64,000 nt of DNA from Acinetobacter baylyi DSM 14961 = CIP 107474 (GTDB lineage: Bacteria; Pseudomonadota; Gammaproteobacteria; Pseudomonadales; Moraxellaceae), in assembly GCF_000368685.1 (NCBI RefSeq), contig NZ_KB849625.1, forward strand, positions 1 through 64,000, read 5' to 3'. Positions 47,960 through 58,016 of this stretch are shown here, piece by piece. A model generated the notes under the pieces. It was not told the DNA's origin, did no database searches, and was given only the letters and a program-made list of their open reading frames with translations. Both the position numbers and the translations under genes were made by a program. Numbering within the stretch: the first letter of the stretch is position 1; every line of letters starts with the position of its first letter.

Positions 47960-48724
47960 ATGAAAATTAAATATCTGATCCTTGCTTTTTTGCCTTTTTC
48001 TCTTATGGCATGCCAATCTATGCAATCGTCAAAACCAGTTTCTATTATGACTGAAAAAAAAATAAATGAAGCTCAAACCATAACCGCTTATACCTGGTCT
48101 TACCAACCTTCAGGAACCCCAACACCTATTCAGCTCCACTTTACAGCCGATCATCTTGGTATTACTACAGGCTGTAATAATCAGGGCAGTTCATGGAAAA
48201 TTGAAGGACATCACTTAGTGACTTCGTCTCTTGTATCAACCATGAAAGCGTGTAGTCCTGAACTCATGAAAAATGAGCAGTTTTCAAGCAATTTATTGAA
48301 TGATCAGAAAGTTAAATTTGAGCTGAATACTAGCTCAGTAGAACAGCCCAGTTTAATCTTCACTGCTGCGGATGGTCAAAAATACGAGTTTAAAGGAACG
48401 ATGACACCCGAGACAAAATATCAGTCTCAAGGTGAAATTATTTTCTTGGAAATCTCCCCAGAAACTAAACCATGTACAGGTGTAGCACCTCAAACATGCT
48501 TACAAGTTCGTGAAATCAAATATAATGACAAAGGTATAAAGACTCAGGTCGATAAAGACTGGACTTTATTTTATGATCAAATTCAAGGATTTCAGCACCG
48601 TGCAGATCAACGTGTAATTGTTCGCATTAAACGTTATGAACGTAAGAATCCTGCTGCAGATCAATCAAAATATGCGTATGTTCAGGATATGATTGTTGAA
48701 CAGGAAATTGTTCAAAAACCATAA
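47960..48724 (+). CDS. META/DUF4377-domain lipoprotein
   Basis: 254 residues. The signal peptide MKIKYLILAFLPFSLMAC gives a lipobox Cys at 18. Residues about 45-145 resemble a META (HslJ-like) domain: TADHLGITTGCNNQGSSW and the spaced Cys in TMKACSP. The C-terminal part, about 155-250 (EIIFLEISPETKPCTG, CLQVREIKY, WTLFYDQIQGFQHRADQR, VRIKRYER), has the DUF4377 pattern. An ATG at 47918 precedes a poor signal peptide, so I used 47960. Likely a periplasmic lipoprotein; role unknown, though HslJ is linked to novobiocin resistance. Confidence 0.82.
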   Translation: MKIKYLILAFLPFSLMACQSMQSSKPVSIMTEKKINEAQTITAYTWSYQPSGTPTPIQLHFTADHLGITTGCNNQGSSWKIEGHHLVTSSLVSTMKACSPELMKNEQFSSNLLNDQKVKFELNTSSVEQPSLIFTAADGQKYEFKGTMTPETKYQSQGEIIFLEISPETKPCTGVAPQTCLQVREIKYNDKGIKTQVDKDWTLFYDQIQGFQHRADQRVIVRIKRYERKNPAADQSKYAYVQDMIVEQEIVQKP

Positions 48725-48739
48725 TCCGCATTATTTTTT

Positions 48740-48768
48740 AAATCCGGTGCAACAGCATCGGATTTTTT
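48740..48768. terminator. Terminator between the META lipoprotein and gdhA
   Basis: AAATCCG and CGGATTT arms extended by TGC/GCA with one G-T pair and loop AACA, followed by T6. Runs on both sides suit the two convergent genes. Confidence 0.82.
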
Positions 48769-48786
48769 CATTTCATTACAATAAGA

Positions 48787-50130
48787 TTAGTAAATCCCTT
48801 GTGCCAACATGGCATCTGCAACTTTGACAAAACCTGCAATATTTGCCCCATCAACATAGTTAATTGAACCATCTTGTTTGGTACCGTACTTGACACAATT
48901 GGCATGAATATCTTTCATAATCGCATGTAATCTTTCATCTACTTCGGCATGAGACCAGTTGAGTCGGATAGAGTTTTGAGACATTTCAAGTCCAGAGGTT
49001 GCAACCCCTCCAGCATTTGATGCCTTACCAGGTGCATACAAGATTTTTGCATGCAGAAATTTTTCTACTGCTTCGAGTGTAGATGGCATATTCGCACCTT
49101 CTGCCACACAAATCACTCCGTTTTTAATCAAAGTTTCAGCATCATCTCCATTCAACTCATTTTGGGTTGCGCATGGCAAAGCAATATCAACTGGAATATG
49201 CCAAGGTGTTTGACCTTCAAAATATTCAAATCCGTGTTTAGAGGCGAATTCTGAAATACGTCCACGCTTTTTATTTTTTAATTCCATTAATTCGGCTAGA
49301 AGCACTTCGGTGAAACCATTTTCTAAATATACAGTACCATTTGAGTCGGACAATGTAACCACTTTTGCGCCCAAAAACATCGCCTTTTCGGCTGCATATT
49401 GGGCCACATTACCAGAGCCAGAGATTGAAACTGTTTTTCCTAGAAAATTTTGACCACGTGTTTTGAGCATTTCTTCGGCAAAATATACAGTTCCATATCC
49501 TGTAGCTTCAGGACGCATCAGACTTCCACCAAATGAGACACCTTTTCCTGTAAAAACAGCTGCCGTATCATTGCTCAGCTTTTTCATCATTCCCGCCATA
49601 TAACCAACTTCACGAGCGCCGACCCCAATATCTCCAGCTGGAATATCCGTATCTGCACCTAAATGACGATGAAGTTCAAGCATTAATGCCTGACAAAAAC
49701 GCATGATTTCTGCTTCTGATTTATTTTTCGGATTAAAATCAGAACCGCCCTTACCTCCCCCCATTGGCAAAGTAGTTAATGCATTCTTAAATGTCTGTTC
49801 AAAACCCAAAAATTTTAAAATAGATAAATTTACTGAAGGATGAAAACGCATTCCGCCTTTATATGGACCAATCGCAGAATTGTATTGCACACGAAATGCA
49901 CGATTAACTTGGGTATGACCTTGGTCATCCATCCATGCCACACGAAATTGAATGACTCGTTCAGGTTCAATCAGTCTTTCTAATAATCCGTAATCTGCAT
50001 ATTCTGGGTGCTTTTCAATAAACGGCCATAAACTTATCATCACCTCTTCAACAGCCTGCAAAAATTCAGGTTGGTACTGATCACGTGTTTTAACGTAATC
50101 CAAAAAATCACTCATTTTGCTGTATTTCAA
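48787..50130 (-). CDS. gdhA: NADP-specific glutamate dehydrogenase
   Basis: Assimilates ammonium by reductive amination of 2-oxoglutarate. GPYKGGMRFHPSVNLSILKF, LPMGGGKGGSDF (catalytic Lys), GAREVGYMAGMMKK and the Rossmann SGSGNVAQYAAEKA are plain; closely like E. coli GdhA. Start choice: the TTG at 50130 follows GAGAGGA and gives exactly 447 residues, the E. coli length. An ATG at 50148 lacks a ribosome site; 50115 is another ATG. It is divergent from rsxB across a very AT-rich 300-base stretch. Confidence 0.95.
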   Translation of the reverse strand: MKYSKMSDFLDYVKTRDQYQPEFLQAVEEVMISLWPFIEKHPEYADYGLLERLIEPERVIQFRVAWMDDQGHTQVNRAFRVQYNSAIGPYKGGMRFHPSVNLSILKFLGFEQTFKNALTTLPMGGGKGGSDFNPKNKSEAEIMRFCQALMLELHRHLGADTDIPAGDIGVGAREVGYMAGMMKKLSNDTAAVFTGKGVSFGGSLMRPEATGYGTVYFAEEMLKTRGQNFLGKTVSISGSGNVAQYAAEKAMFLGAKVVTLSDSNGTVYLENGFTEVLLAELMELKNKKRGRISEFASKHGFEYFEGQTPWHIPVDIALPCATQNELNGDDAETLIKNGVICVAEGANMPSTLEAVEKFLHAKILYAPGKASNAGGVATSGLEMSQNSIRLNWSHAEVDERLHAIMKDIHANCVKYGTKQDGSINYVDGANIAGFVKVADAMLAQGIY

Positions 50131-50332
50131 CGCTTCATCCTCTCTCATAAAGTGAATCAATATTGTGCAATTTTTAAAAAAATGAAAACTTTTAAAGCAC
50201 TAAATTAAATACTTTTTATAAATTTTTCTCAATCAATTTATAATAATTATTATTTATTCAAAAAATTCAATTAATTAAATTTACTTTCAACAAACACCTC
50301 AAAAAATTTAAAATATCTTTTTGACTCATTAT

Positions 50333-50349
50333 GATGCATATTATGCATC
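50333..50349. promoter_or_regulatory. 17-bp dyad in the gdhA-rsxB intergenic region
   Basis: GATGCATA and TATGCATC arms around a single T, at about 90 bases from rsxB and 200 from gdhA. An extended -10 (TG, one base, TAAAAT) for rsxB lies at 50381-50389. The 170 bases on the gdhA side (50161-50330) are extremely AT-rich and hold no gene. Confidence 0.4.
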
Positions 50350-50437
50350 TATTTTGATCATCCTGATATGCTTTATTTTGTGCTAAAATACGCTCCTCAC
50401 GCTGTAATCACCTTTGTTCTAATTGCTTTAACACTTT

Positions 50438-51238
50438 ATGATGAATACCTCTTCTTTTGCTCTTCTGCGCGAAATTGATAGCATATTGCCTCAAACTCAA
50501 TGTGGTTTGTGTGGGCATCGTGATGGCTGTCTACCTTATGCAAAATCGATGATAGAAGGTGAAGCTGCAAATAAATGTATTCCTGGAGGTCAGCCTGTTG
50601 CAGATGCTTTAGCACAGCTTCTTAATCGTCCTCATCTAAAAGCAGAACAAAGTATATGGCCGATTCAGTCTGACGGACGACCACAGCGGATGAAAGCAAT
50701 CATCCGTGAAGATGAATGTATCGGATGTACCAAATGTATAAGTGCTTGCCCAGTCGACGCGATTATTGGTAGCGGTAAATTGATGCATACTGTTTTGACG
50801 GACTTGTGTACAGGGTGTGAACTTTGTATTCCACCCTGTCCTGTCGATTGTATTGATCTGGTGGAAGACCGCGAACCCTTGCCAACGATAGCTGAGCGAA
50901 ATAATGAACAGCAACAACTTCGCCAACGCTACTATGCACATATACAACGCGAAGAACAACGCAGCATCCATCGCAAAGGCCCTATCGTTCGTGCCGAAAT
51001 TGATACCGATCTGTTTAGCCAATTTTCACATTGGTTAGAAGAAGTACCATCGATTGCGCGCGTCGAGCAAGCTGTAAAAACCGTTGCTTCTGTCGACGCA
51101 AAAACAACGATTGAGCTTGCCAAACTGCGCACCCAAATCAAAAAACTGGAAAAACAACTCAACATTAGAGCTGATCAACAAAAGCAAACGCAACTTGAAC
51201 AGTTACAACTACGCTTAAATCAGATTCTGGAGGTCTAG
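50438..51238 (+). CDS. rsxB: Orphan RnfB/RsxB-like iron-sulfur protein
   Basis: 266 residues. The N-terminal 4Fe-4S domain has [14 protein letters not shown] and a later Cys (about 22-48); two ferredoxin-type clusters follow, [16 protein letters not shown] and [16 protein letters not shown]. The usual N-terminal membrane helix of RnfB is missing, and the other Rnf subunits are absent around it. The C-terminal 90 residues form a Gln/Lys-rich coiled coil not found in E. coli RsxB. It ends exactly where nth begins. A soluble electron carrier, perhaps feeding the Nth cluster, is inference. Confidence 0.85.
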   Translation: MMNTSSFALLREIDSILPQTQCGLCGHRDGCLPYAKSMIEGEAANKCIPGGQPVADALAQLLNRPHLKAEQSIWPIQSDGRPQRMKAIIREDECIGCTKCISACPVDAIIGSGKLMHTVLTDLCTGCELCIPPCPVDCIDLVEDREPLPTIAERNNEQQQLRQRYYAHIQREEQRSIHRKGPIVRAEIDTDLFSQFSHWLEEVPSIARVEQAVKTVASVDAKTTIELAKLRTQIKKLEKQLNIRADQQKQTQLEQLQLRLNQILEV

Positions 51239-51919
51239 ATGGCGGTAAAAAATATGACCAAAAAACAGATTCGGACGTTTTTTGAACGCCTTAGAGCGCA
51301 GAGACCTTATCCCCAAACTGAGCTAAAATATTCAAGCCCTTTCGAGCTTTTAATTGCAGTGATGCTCTCGGCACAAGCAACGGATGTTAGTGTAAATAAA
51401 GCCACAGACAAACTCTATCCAGTTGCCAATACTGCTGCACAGATTTATGCGCTAGGGGTCGAAGGGCTTAAACAATATATCAAAACCATTGGTTTGTATA
51501 ATGCCAAAGCTGAGAATGTGATTAAAACTTGTCAAATTCTTTTAGAAAAGCATCAGGGAGAAGTTCCACAAACCCGTGCTGAGCTTGAGGCTTTACCAGG
51601 TGTAGGGCGTAAAACAGCCAATGTTGTTCTTAATACCGCATTCGGACAACCCACAATGGCTGTAGATACACATATTTTTCGTGTAGGAAATAGAACTGGA
51701 CTAGCTATTGGAAAAAATGTACTTGAAGTTGAACATCGTTTGATCAAGGTAATTCCTAAAGAATTTATAATCGATGCTCATCACTGGCTGATTTTACACG
51801 GACGTTATTGTTGTATTGCTCGCAAACCTAAATGTGCAGAATGTGTTGTTTCAGATGTGTGTAATTGGCCAGATCGCTTTGAATATGGTGCAACACGCAA
51901 AATGGCAGTCAAAGAGTGA
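51239..51919 (+). CDS. nth: Endonuclease III
   Basis: A 226-residue DNA glycosylase/AP lyase for oxidised pyrimidines. The helix-hairpin-helix is LPGVGRKTANVVLNTAFG with catalytic Lys, then VDTHIFRVGNR (catalytic Asp) and a C-terminal 4Fe-4S cluster in CCIARKPKCAECVVSDVC. ATG directly follows the rsxB TAG, with GGAGG inside the rsxB end. In E. coli nth also closes the rsx operon. The C-terminal tail is about 14 residues longer. Confidence 0.96.
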   Translation: MAVKNMTKKQIRTFFERLRAQRPYPQTELKYSSPFELLIAVMLSAQATDVSVNKATDKLYPVANTAAQIYALGVEGLKQYIKTIGLYNAKAENVIKTCQILLEKHQGEVPQTRAELEALPGVGRKTANVVLNTAFGQPTMAVDTHIFRVGNRTGLAIGKNVLEVEHRLIKVIPKEFIIDAHHWLILHGRYCCIARKPKCAECVVSDVCNWPDRFEYGATRKMAVKE

Positions 51920-51922
51920 TCA

Positions 51923-52099
51923 TCACTCTTTATCTTTTAATTTTGGATGCAGCGTCCGTTCTTTAGGATGCTGATTCAAACGCCTTTCTTGCATTTCCTG
52001 CTTTTGAATCTGACGCAGCATTTTCTGGCTCTGATAAACCAAAAATAAAAGTACAGCTAAACTGATAACTACGAGAATAATTAGAGCAATTTTTAGCAA
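51923..52099 (-). CDS. Small single-helix membrane protein, unknown
   Basis: 58 residues from a TTG at 52099 preceded by GAGGA; a TTG at 52114 has no ribosome site. One membrane helix (LIILVVISLAVLLFLVYQS) is followed by a cytosolic basic tail rich in Gln, Lys and Arg. It is convergent with nth, with stops four bases apart, and lies right after the adk terminator. No family recognised; real coding is likely but not certain. Confidence 0.55.
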   Translation of the reverse strand: MLKIALIILVVISLAVLLFLVYQSQKMLRQIQKQEMQERRLNQHPKERTLHPKLKDKE

Positions 52100-52114
52100 A
52101 CAGGATATCCTCAA

Positions 52115-52155
52115 AATATAAAAGAGTCCTGCAATAATCAGGACTCTTTTATATT
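52115..52155 (-). terminator. Terminator of adk
   Basis: Perfect 17-bp arms (52115-52131 and 52139-52155) around a seven-base loop, with AGTCCTG/CAGGACT at the top and A/T-rich feet. It lies 18 bases after the adk stop. Confidence 0.85.
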
Positions 52156-52173
52156 AGCAAAAAACCAAATAAA

Positions 52174-52845
<672 letters not shown>

Positions 52846-52913
52846 TCATTAAAAACAATCATCACGATGCCTTGGAATATGACCATTGATATGTCATGTC
52901 TACAGCATCTAAA

Positions 52914-54230
52914 TTATAAGAAAGCGACAAACAAATGTATTAAACCTGCAAAAAATCCTGTGACCCCACCAAGCACGATCAGTATCCACTCGTCTTCTTG
53001 AAACGCTGGACGTAAAAGGTTTTGGAACTCTTTTGGAGTTAACTCACGAATACGGTCTTTAAACATCTGAAATATTTTTTGTGCACGGCTCGCATTAAAC
53101 GCAGGGTCGCATACAGGCACCATCGTAATTTCAATTGAGCGATCAATCAAGTCTGTCTTAAGTTTAGCATATTCACGCGGACCTAAGGAGAGTTGAAGTG
53201 ACGTTCTTACCAATGGAGTTTCCATTATTTCATTGATATGACGTTTAACTATACGACGGGTTTTATCCTTTTTACTACCATACATCATTTCTGTCATGAT
53301 GGATTTGAGCGTAATCAAATCTTCAGTCACTACACTGGCAAATACATCTGACACTTCTTCCTGGCGCTTCATAAATGCGCCTTGCACATTGTACGTTCCG
53401 ATCTGTGGAATAATAGGCACAATCCACGGAAACTTACGATCCTGTGTTAAACGGAAAAATTGTGGATAGCGAATATAATGCGGTTCCACTGGGTTAAATA
53501 CCATCCAGATGGCAATCCAGTTGGTTAAGAATCCCCAAATTGCTGCCCAAAATGGTACGGTCCAATGCCATGGCACCAAAAACCACACGATCATCTGAAA
53601 CACACCAAAGAACATACCGATTAATGCGCTAATATGCCAGATAAAATTAATTTCTTTTTGCCCAACTTTTAAAAACATCCTAACCATTAAACGGCGGTCA
53701 CCTTCCATCTGGCTAACCACCATTTCACGCATGTTAACAAGAGATTCAACATTTAAGGTCAGTTCAGTCACTAGCTCTCTCAGCACACCAGGAAGTTGCT
53801 TATGCGCTTGTGCATAAATTCGACGTTTGATGGAGTATGGCAGGTTTTCCCAAAGTACGGCATTTCGATCAATCATGACTTCATCAATCAGATGCTCAAG
53901 CTCAAAGCCAACCTGTTCACCAATAATACGTGCCATATCTTCCGGATCCATGGCATCAAGGAATTCTCGCAAAGAACCCAACTTGGATAAGGTATTATCA
54001 GTAATAATTCCAGAGATACGCCCTGCTTTACGTGGCACAATACCTTGCCAGCCAACAGGCAAAGGTCCAAGATGAAAACCCCAGAAGTTGATTGGATAAA
54101 AAACCATTTTGAGGGCCATCCATACATGTGCCCATGTAACAAATGCCGTGACCGGAATAATACTTAAAACAGCCAAATGATCTGGTCGATTTAAAAAGGT
54201 TTGCCACAAACCACTGATGAAATCTAACAT
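52914..54230 (-). CDS. DUF445-family membrane protein
   Basis: 438 residues. An N-terminal membrane helix (LAVLSIIPVTAFVTWAHVWMALKMV) is followed by the family motif FYPINFWGFHLGPLPVGWQGIVPRKAG. A long helical region comes next, two helices in the middle (about 195-245) and one at the C-terminus (GGVTGFFAGLIHLFVAFL). The inner-membrane protein's function is unknown. It lies 63 bases below the outer-membrane-like gene on the same strand and upstream of adk. Confidence 0.85.
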   Translation of the reverse strand: MLDFISGLWQTFLNRPDHLAVLSIIPVTAFVTWAHVWMALKMVFYPINFWGFHLGPLPVGWQGIVPRKAGRISGIITDNTLSKLGSLREFLDAMDPEDMARIIGEQVGFELEHLIDEVMIDRNAVLWENLPYSIKRRIYAQAHKQLPGVLRELVTELTLNVESLVNMREMVVSQMEGDRRLMVRMFLKVGQKEINFIWHISALIGMFFGVFQMIVWFLVPWHWTVPFWAAIWGFLTNWIAIWMVFNPVEPHYIRYPQFFRLTQDRKFPWIVPIIPQIGTYNVQGAFMKRQEEVSDVFASVVTEDLITLKSIMTEMMYGSKKDKTRRIVKRHINEIMETPLVRTSLQLSLGPREYAKLKTDLIDRSIEITMVPVCDPAFNASRAQKIFQMFKDRIRELTPKEFQNLLRPAFQEDEWILIVLGGVTGFFAGLIHLFVAFL

Positions 54231-54293
54231 CCATTACTCTCGTATTTAATTTTTACTTTATGGGCGTATGCATGGTTAAGATTTGTTGATTGA

Positions 54294-54812
54294 TTACAGA
54301 CCAAAACTAAGTGTATAGGAAAATTGCAATTGAGGTTTAGATTCAACCACAGTTACTCCACTTGCATCCTTTAGTGCTTCTCCAGCGCCAATACCAACAC
54401 TTACAGTACTAACACGCTCTTTATTCAGCCACACAAAAGCCAAATCAAGACCACCGCCAAAACGTGATTTATAATCGTCATTAACGCGATGACTATCTAG
54501 AGAACCAGCATAGAAGCCAATATAATACCCATTTTCTTGGGTACCCGTGAGATAATATGGATAACGAAATCCCGCTTGTCCACCAATCGCATGATCTCCG
54601 TTCACATAAGCACCACCTTTTACATAAGCAATACCATATGGATTAATCCATTCCACATTTAAATGCCCAAGTTTTTGGGTAATACCTAAGCCCACATTCC
54701 ACTTTGCAACATCTTTATTCTCTAATTTAGCTTCAGGCATGAAGTCATAAGTATTTGCAAATGCCATAGAACTTAAGGTAAAGAGAGCAAAGAAGGAATA
54801 TATTTTTTTCAT
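54294..54812 (-). CDS. Small outer-membrane beta-barrel-like protein (YfaZ style)
   Basis: 172 residues from the ATG at 54812 (GGAGAAAATA before it); an ATG at 54824 adds four residues. The signal peptide ends near MAFANTYD. The rest alternates hydrophobic and polar residues with aromatic-Gly strands (WNVGLGITQKLGHLNVEWI, GFYAGSL) and ends in a terminal aromatic strand LSFGL, like small barrels of the YfaZ type. No specific family is assured. A 27-base dyad sits just upstream of the start. Confidence 0.7.
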   Translation of the reverse strand: MKKIYSFFALFTLSSMAFANTYDFMPEAKLENKDVAKWNVGLGITQKLGHLNVEWINPYGIAYVKGGAYVNGDHAIGGQAGFRYPYYLTGTQENGYYIGFYAGSLDSHRVNDDYKSRFGGGLDLAFVWLNKERVSTVSVGIGAGEALKDASGVTVVESKPQLQFSYTLSFGL

Positions 54813-54826
54813 TATTTTCTCCATGT

Positions 54827-54853
54827 TTCGCTAAAATAGAATACTTTAGCGAA
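54827..54853. promoter_or_regulatory. Dyad just upstream of the barrel gene
   Basis: TTCGCTAAA at 54827-54835 and TTTAGCGAA at 54845-54853 with a nine-base centre, 14-41 bases before the start codon. It could be an operator or a 5'-UTR hairpin affecting the ribosome site. Confidence 0.4.
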
Positions 54854-55049
54854 GTCCTTTATCCATTTTGTGACTTTAACAGAAATATTTTGGTTCTTAT
54901 ATGCAGCCTCTTACAATTTTACTGTCTATAGAGTCAAAAAATGTAATCTGATTTATTTTGTAATATTCAAAATTTATCTCATTTTTATGATCGTGATGGG
55001 TTAAACTTATCGGCTGTTTATTTGTCCCGCTCTATTTAAGTCCATTTGT

Positions 55050-57077
55050 ATGAAGCAGCACTTTCCTTTAAAAGATAATCAGCAAGAAAAGCGCCTGTAT
55101 CGAGGTCGAATTTTTTTCGCAATTGGTCTGGTGTGTTGTTGTTTACTGCTACTGATGAGCCGCTATGCTTATCTACAGATTGTGCATTATGATGAGTTTT
55201 CAACGGCTTCAGACAAAAACCGAATTCGCTTACAACCTTTGGCGCCTGCGCGTGGCTATATTTATGATCGGAATGGTATTTTGCTTGCCGACAATTATCC
55301 TGTCTTTACCGCCACAATGAGCCGTGCAGATGTTGAAGATATTGATGGAACTATTGCGCGTCTAACACCCATACTCAGTCTGACACAAGAAGATATTGAT
55401 CGCTTCAAAAGCCGTATAAAAACAGCACGAAAGACTGAACGAGTTTCGATCAAATTGAATCTCACAGAAACAGATATTGCAAAATTTAGTGAACTTAAAT
55501 ACAACTTCCCTGGGGTTAAAATAGAAACGCAAATGACGCGCTATTATCCCCATGGCGATCTATTTGCGCATGTGATTGGCTATGTCGGGCGCATCAATGA
55601 AAAAGAATTAAAATCTCTCAATAAAGATACTTATGCAGGGACCAACCTGATTGGTAAAATTGGTGTCGAAAAAACCTATGAAGATTTATTGCATGGTACG
55701 CCAGGATATGAATCTGTAGAAGCCGATGCACATAGCAATGTTTTACGCCATCTTGGACGCAAAGAACCTATTCGCGGCAATGATCTTTACCTGTCGTTAG
55801 ATTATGGGTTACAGATGGTTGCAGCCGAACAACTTAAAGACAAGCGTGGTGCTGTAGTCGCTATTGATCCACGTACAGGTGAAATTCTGGCATTGGTCTC
55901 AAGCCCAAGCTTTAATCCAAATCTGTTTGTTACAGGTATCAGTCATGTCGATTATAGCGCCTTGCGAGATAATCTGGATCAACCCCTTTATAACCGCGCA
56001 CTACAAGGTGTTTATCCACCAGGTTCAACCATTAAACCAATGGAAGGTTTAGGGGGCATCCATTACGGTACAGTCGACTGGGGAACCACGATTTATGATC
56101 CAGGTTATTTCCATTTACCTGGTGATTCACATAAATTTCGTGACTGGAAAAAGACTGGACATGGCAGTGTAAATTTGCACAAATCTATCGTTGAGTCTTG
56201 TGATACATATTTCTACGTCCTTTCCTATCAGTTAGGCATTGACCGCATGAATGAATGGATGCGACAGTTCGGATTTGGTCAAAAAACGGGTGTCGACCTT
56301 CCAAGTGAAAGTGAAGGACTTTACCCAAATCCAGAATGGAAGATGCGTACCCGTAAATCAAAATGGTTAAAAGGCGAAACAATTTCTGTCAGTATTGGAC
56401 AAGGTGCATTTACTGCCACACCATTACAGCTTGCTATGGCAACTTCAATTATGGCGAACCACGGTGCGCATGTTGTCCCACATGTATTGAGAGCCTCACA
56501 TGGTGCAAAACCACATACGGTTCATAACGCTCCAGATGGTAAAATTAACTTTAATGGCACCGAGCAAGACTGGATCAATATGCGTGATGCCATGGTTGAT
56601 GTGGTTCAATCAGGAACAGGTCGTGGTATTCGTACTCCGCTTTATCAAATCGCAGGTAAAACGGGGACAGCACAGGTTAAAAGTATTGCGCAAGGTAAAA
56701 AATATAACGAATCCATTTTAAGTGAACGCCAGCTCGATCATGGTTTATTTGTTGGTTTTGCGCCAGCAGATAATCCTGAAATCGCAATTGCAGTCGTATG
56801 GGAAAATGGTCGTCATGGCGGATCTGCTGCTCAGATTGCACGACCTATTTTTGATTACTGGATTGTGAACCGTAAGAAAAATCCAATTCGCCCAGCCAAT
56901 CATCAGATCAGTGGCGGATTAATGACGGCTGGCATTAAACCTGGCGAGTTACCAAGCGGTGCTTTACTTGAAGCTAATCCGCATGCCACTGTGAATCAAC
57001 CTCAACAAAAACCTGGTACTTCTGCCTCTGCACCTGCTGCGACAACTGCCCCAGCAAATATTGAGGTGACTGAATAA
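55050..57077 (+). CDS. mrdA: Penicillin-binding protein 2 (peptidoglycan transpeptidase)
   Basis: 675 residues. Elongasome class B PBP cross-linking septum-free side wall; target of mecillinam and carbapenems. One membrane helix at about 21-43, a pedestal domain (RGYIYDRNGILLADNYPVF), then the transpeptidase with SxxK Ser326-Lys329 (PPGSTIKP), SCD at 383-385 and KTG at 537-539. The C-terminus after 625 is Pro/Ala/Gln-rich and disordered. No rodA is adjacent. It overlaps rsmD by one base (TAATG). Confidence 0.96.
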   Translation: MKQHFPLKDNQQEKRLYRGRIFFAIGLVCCCLLLLMSRYAYLQIVHYDEFSTASDKNRIRLQPLAPARGYIYDRNGILLADNYPVFTATMSRADVEDIDGTIARLTPILSLTQEDIDRFKSRIKTARKTERVSIKLNLTETDIAKFSELKYNFPGVKIETQMTRYYPHGDLFAHVIGYVGRINEKELKSLNKDTYAGTNLIGKIGVEKTYEDLLHGTPGYESVEADAHSNVLRHLGRKEPIRGNDLYLSLDYGLQMVAAEQLKDKRGAVVAIDPRTGEILALVSSPSFNPNLFVTGISHVDYSALRDNLDQPLYNRALQGVYPPGSTIKPMEGLGGIHYGTVDWGTTIYDPGYFHLPGDSHKFRDWKKTGHGSVNLHKSIVESCDTYFYVLSYQLGIDRMNEWMRQFGFGQKTGVDLPSESEGLYPNPEWKMRTRKSKWLKGETISVSIGQGAFTATPLQLAMATSIMANHGAHVVPHVLRASHGAKPHTVHNAPDGKINFNGTEQDWINMRDAMVDVVQSGTGRGIRTPLYQIAGKTGTAQVKSIAQGKKYNESILSERQLDHGLFVGFAPADNPEIAIAVVWENGRHGGSAAQIARPIFDYWIVNRKKNPIRPANHQISGGLMTAGIKPGELPSGALLEANPHATVNQPQQKPGTSASAPAATTAPANIEVTE

Positions 57078-57622
57078 TGAAAAATCAACTGAGAATTATA
57101 GGTGGCGAATGGAAACGGCGTATCCTTCCATTTGCCAGTATTGATGGTTTACGTCCAACTCCAGATCGTGTTCGTGAAACTTTATTTAATTGGTTAATGT
57201 GGGATATCCAGAATTCTTCTGTTTTGGATGTATGTACAGGTTCTGGCGCACTCGGTTTTGAAGCATTATCACGTGGCGCTGCATCGGTCGTAATGATTGA
57301 ACCAGATGCGACTCAGGCCAAAATACTCAAACAGAATATTCAACTTTTAAATGCTCAAAATTGCGAATTAAAAGTTGCTACTGCACAGCAGATTTTACCA
57401 AAACTTAAGCAACAATTTGATGTGGTATTTCTAGATCCACCTTATAGTCTTGATTTGTGGCAAACACTCTCTGTACTCATTGATCCGCTTTTAAAAGATC
57501 GGGCGTTTATTTATGTTGAAGCCGATCGTGGATTGGCCCAATTACAACTTCCAAGTTCTTGGCAACTCCTTAAATCGACGCAAGCGGGTACAGTACAAGC
57601 AGGACTTTTTCAAAAAAGTTAG
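57077..57622 (+). CDS. rsmD: 16S rRNA guanine966-N2 methyltransferase RsmD
   Basis: A 181-residue SAM-dependent methyltransferase: RIIGGEWKRRILPF at the start, RPTPDRVRETLFNWL, the SAM loop DVCTGSGALGFEALSRGA and the catalytic DPPY in VVFLDPPYSLDLW. ATG overlaps the mrdA stop, an unusual partner (in E. coli rsmD is beside ftsY). Confidence 0.95.
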   Translation: MKNQLRIIGGEWKRRILPFASIDGLRPTPDRVRETLFNWLMWDIQNSSVLDVCTGSGALGFEALSRGAASVVMIEPDATQAKILKQNIQLLNAQNCELKVATAQQILPKLKQQFDVVFLDPPYSLDLWQTLSVLIDPLLKDRAFIYVEADRGLAQLQLPSSWQLLKSTQAGTVQAGLFQKS

Positions 57623-57645
57623 TTTTTATTCTAATAAAACCATAC

Positions 57646-57882
57646 TCATTCTGGCCGATCTAAATAAACTGGTCGAACATTGCGAATGATCTCCTCTTCA
57701 CGACGTTCACGAACGTCGTCATCATCTGCTTGTTGTTGCACTTGCAATGACCAATGTGGTTGTTGATGACCCACCAATTGATTTTTGAACATTAAAACAG
57801 TCTGTGCCTGAATAGAGAGGCTCAACAAAAAACCAGCCATTGTCAGAAAAATAAAGGTAAAGACGCGAAACTTTTTCATCAT
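57646..57882 (-). CDS. Small secreted protein, unknown
   Basis: 78 residues with a signal peptide (VFTFIFLTMAGFLLSLSIQA, cleavage near AQT). The mature part is about 50 residues: QVQQQADDDDVRERREEEI followed by a Pro-rich end. No family recognised. It is convergent with rsmD. A second Met one codon in is equally possible as start. Confidence 0.65.
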   Translation of the reverse strand: MMKKFRVFTFIFLTMAGFLLSLSIQAQTVLMFKNQLVGHQQPHWSLQVQQQADDDDVRERREEEIIRNVRPVYLDRPE

Positions 57883-58016
57883 GATTCATTACATCACTGT
57901 TTATCAGTGAGCTTAGTCTGCCGTAAAGCCATTCAATGATGTTGAAGAAAGTAGGACAGCTTTATGATGAATTGATAGGCTTTACGTTGCATAAGTTAAA
58001 AAATTTAACTGCAATC

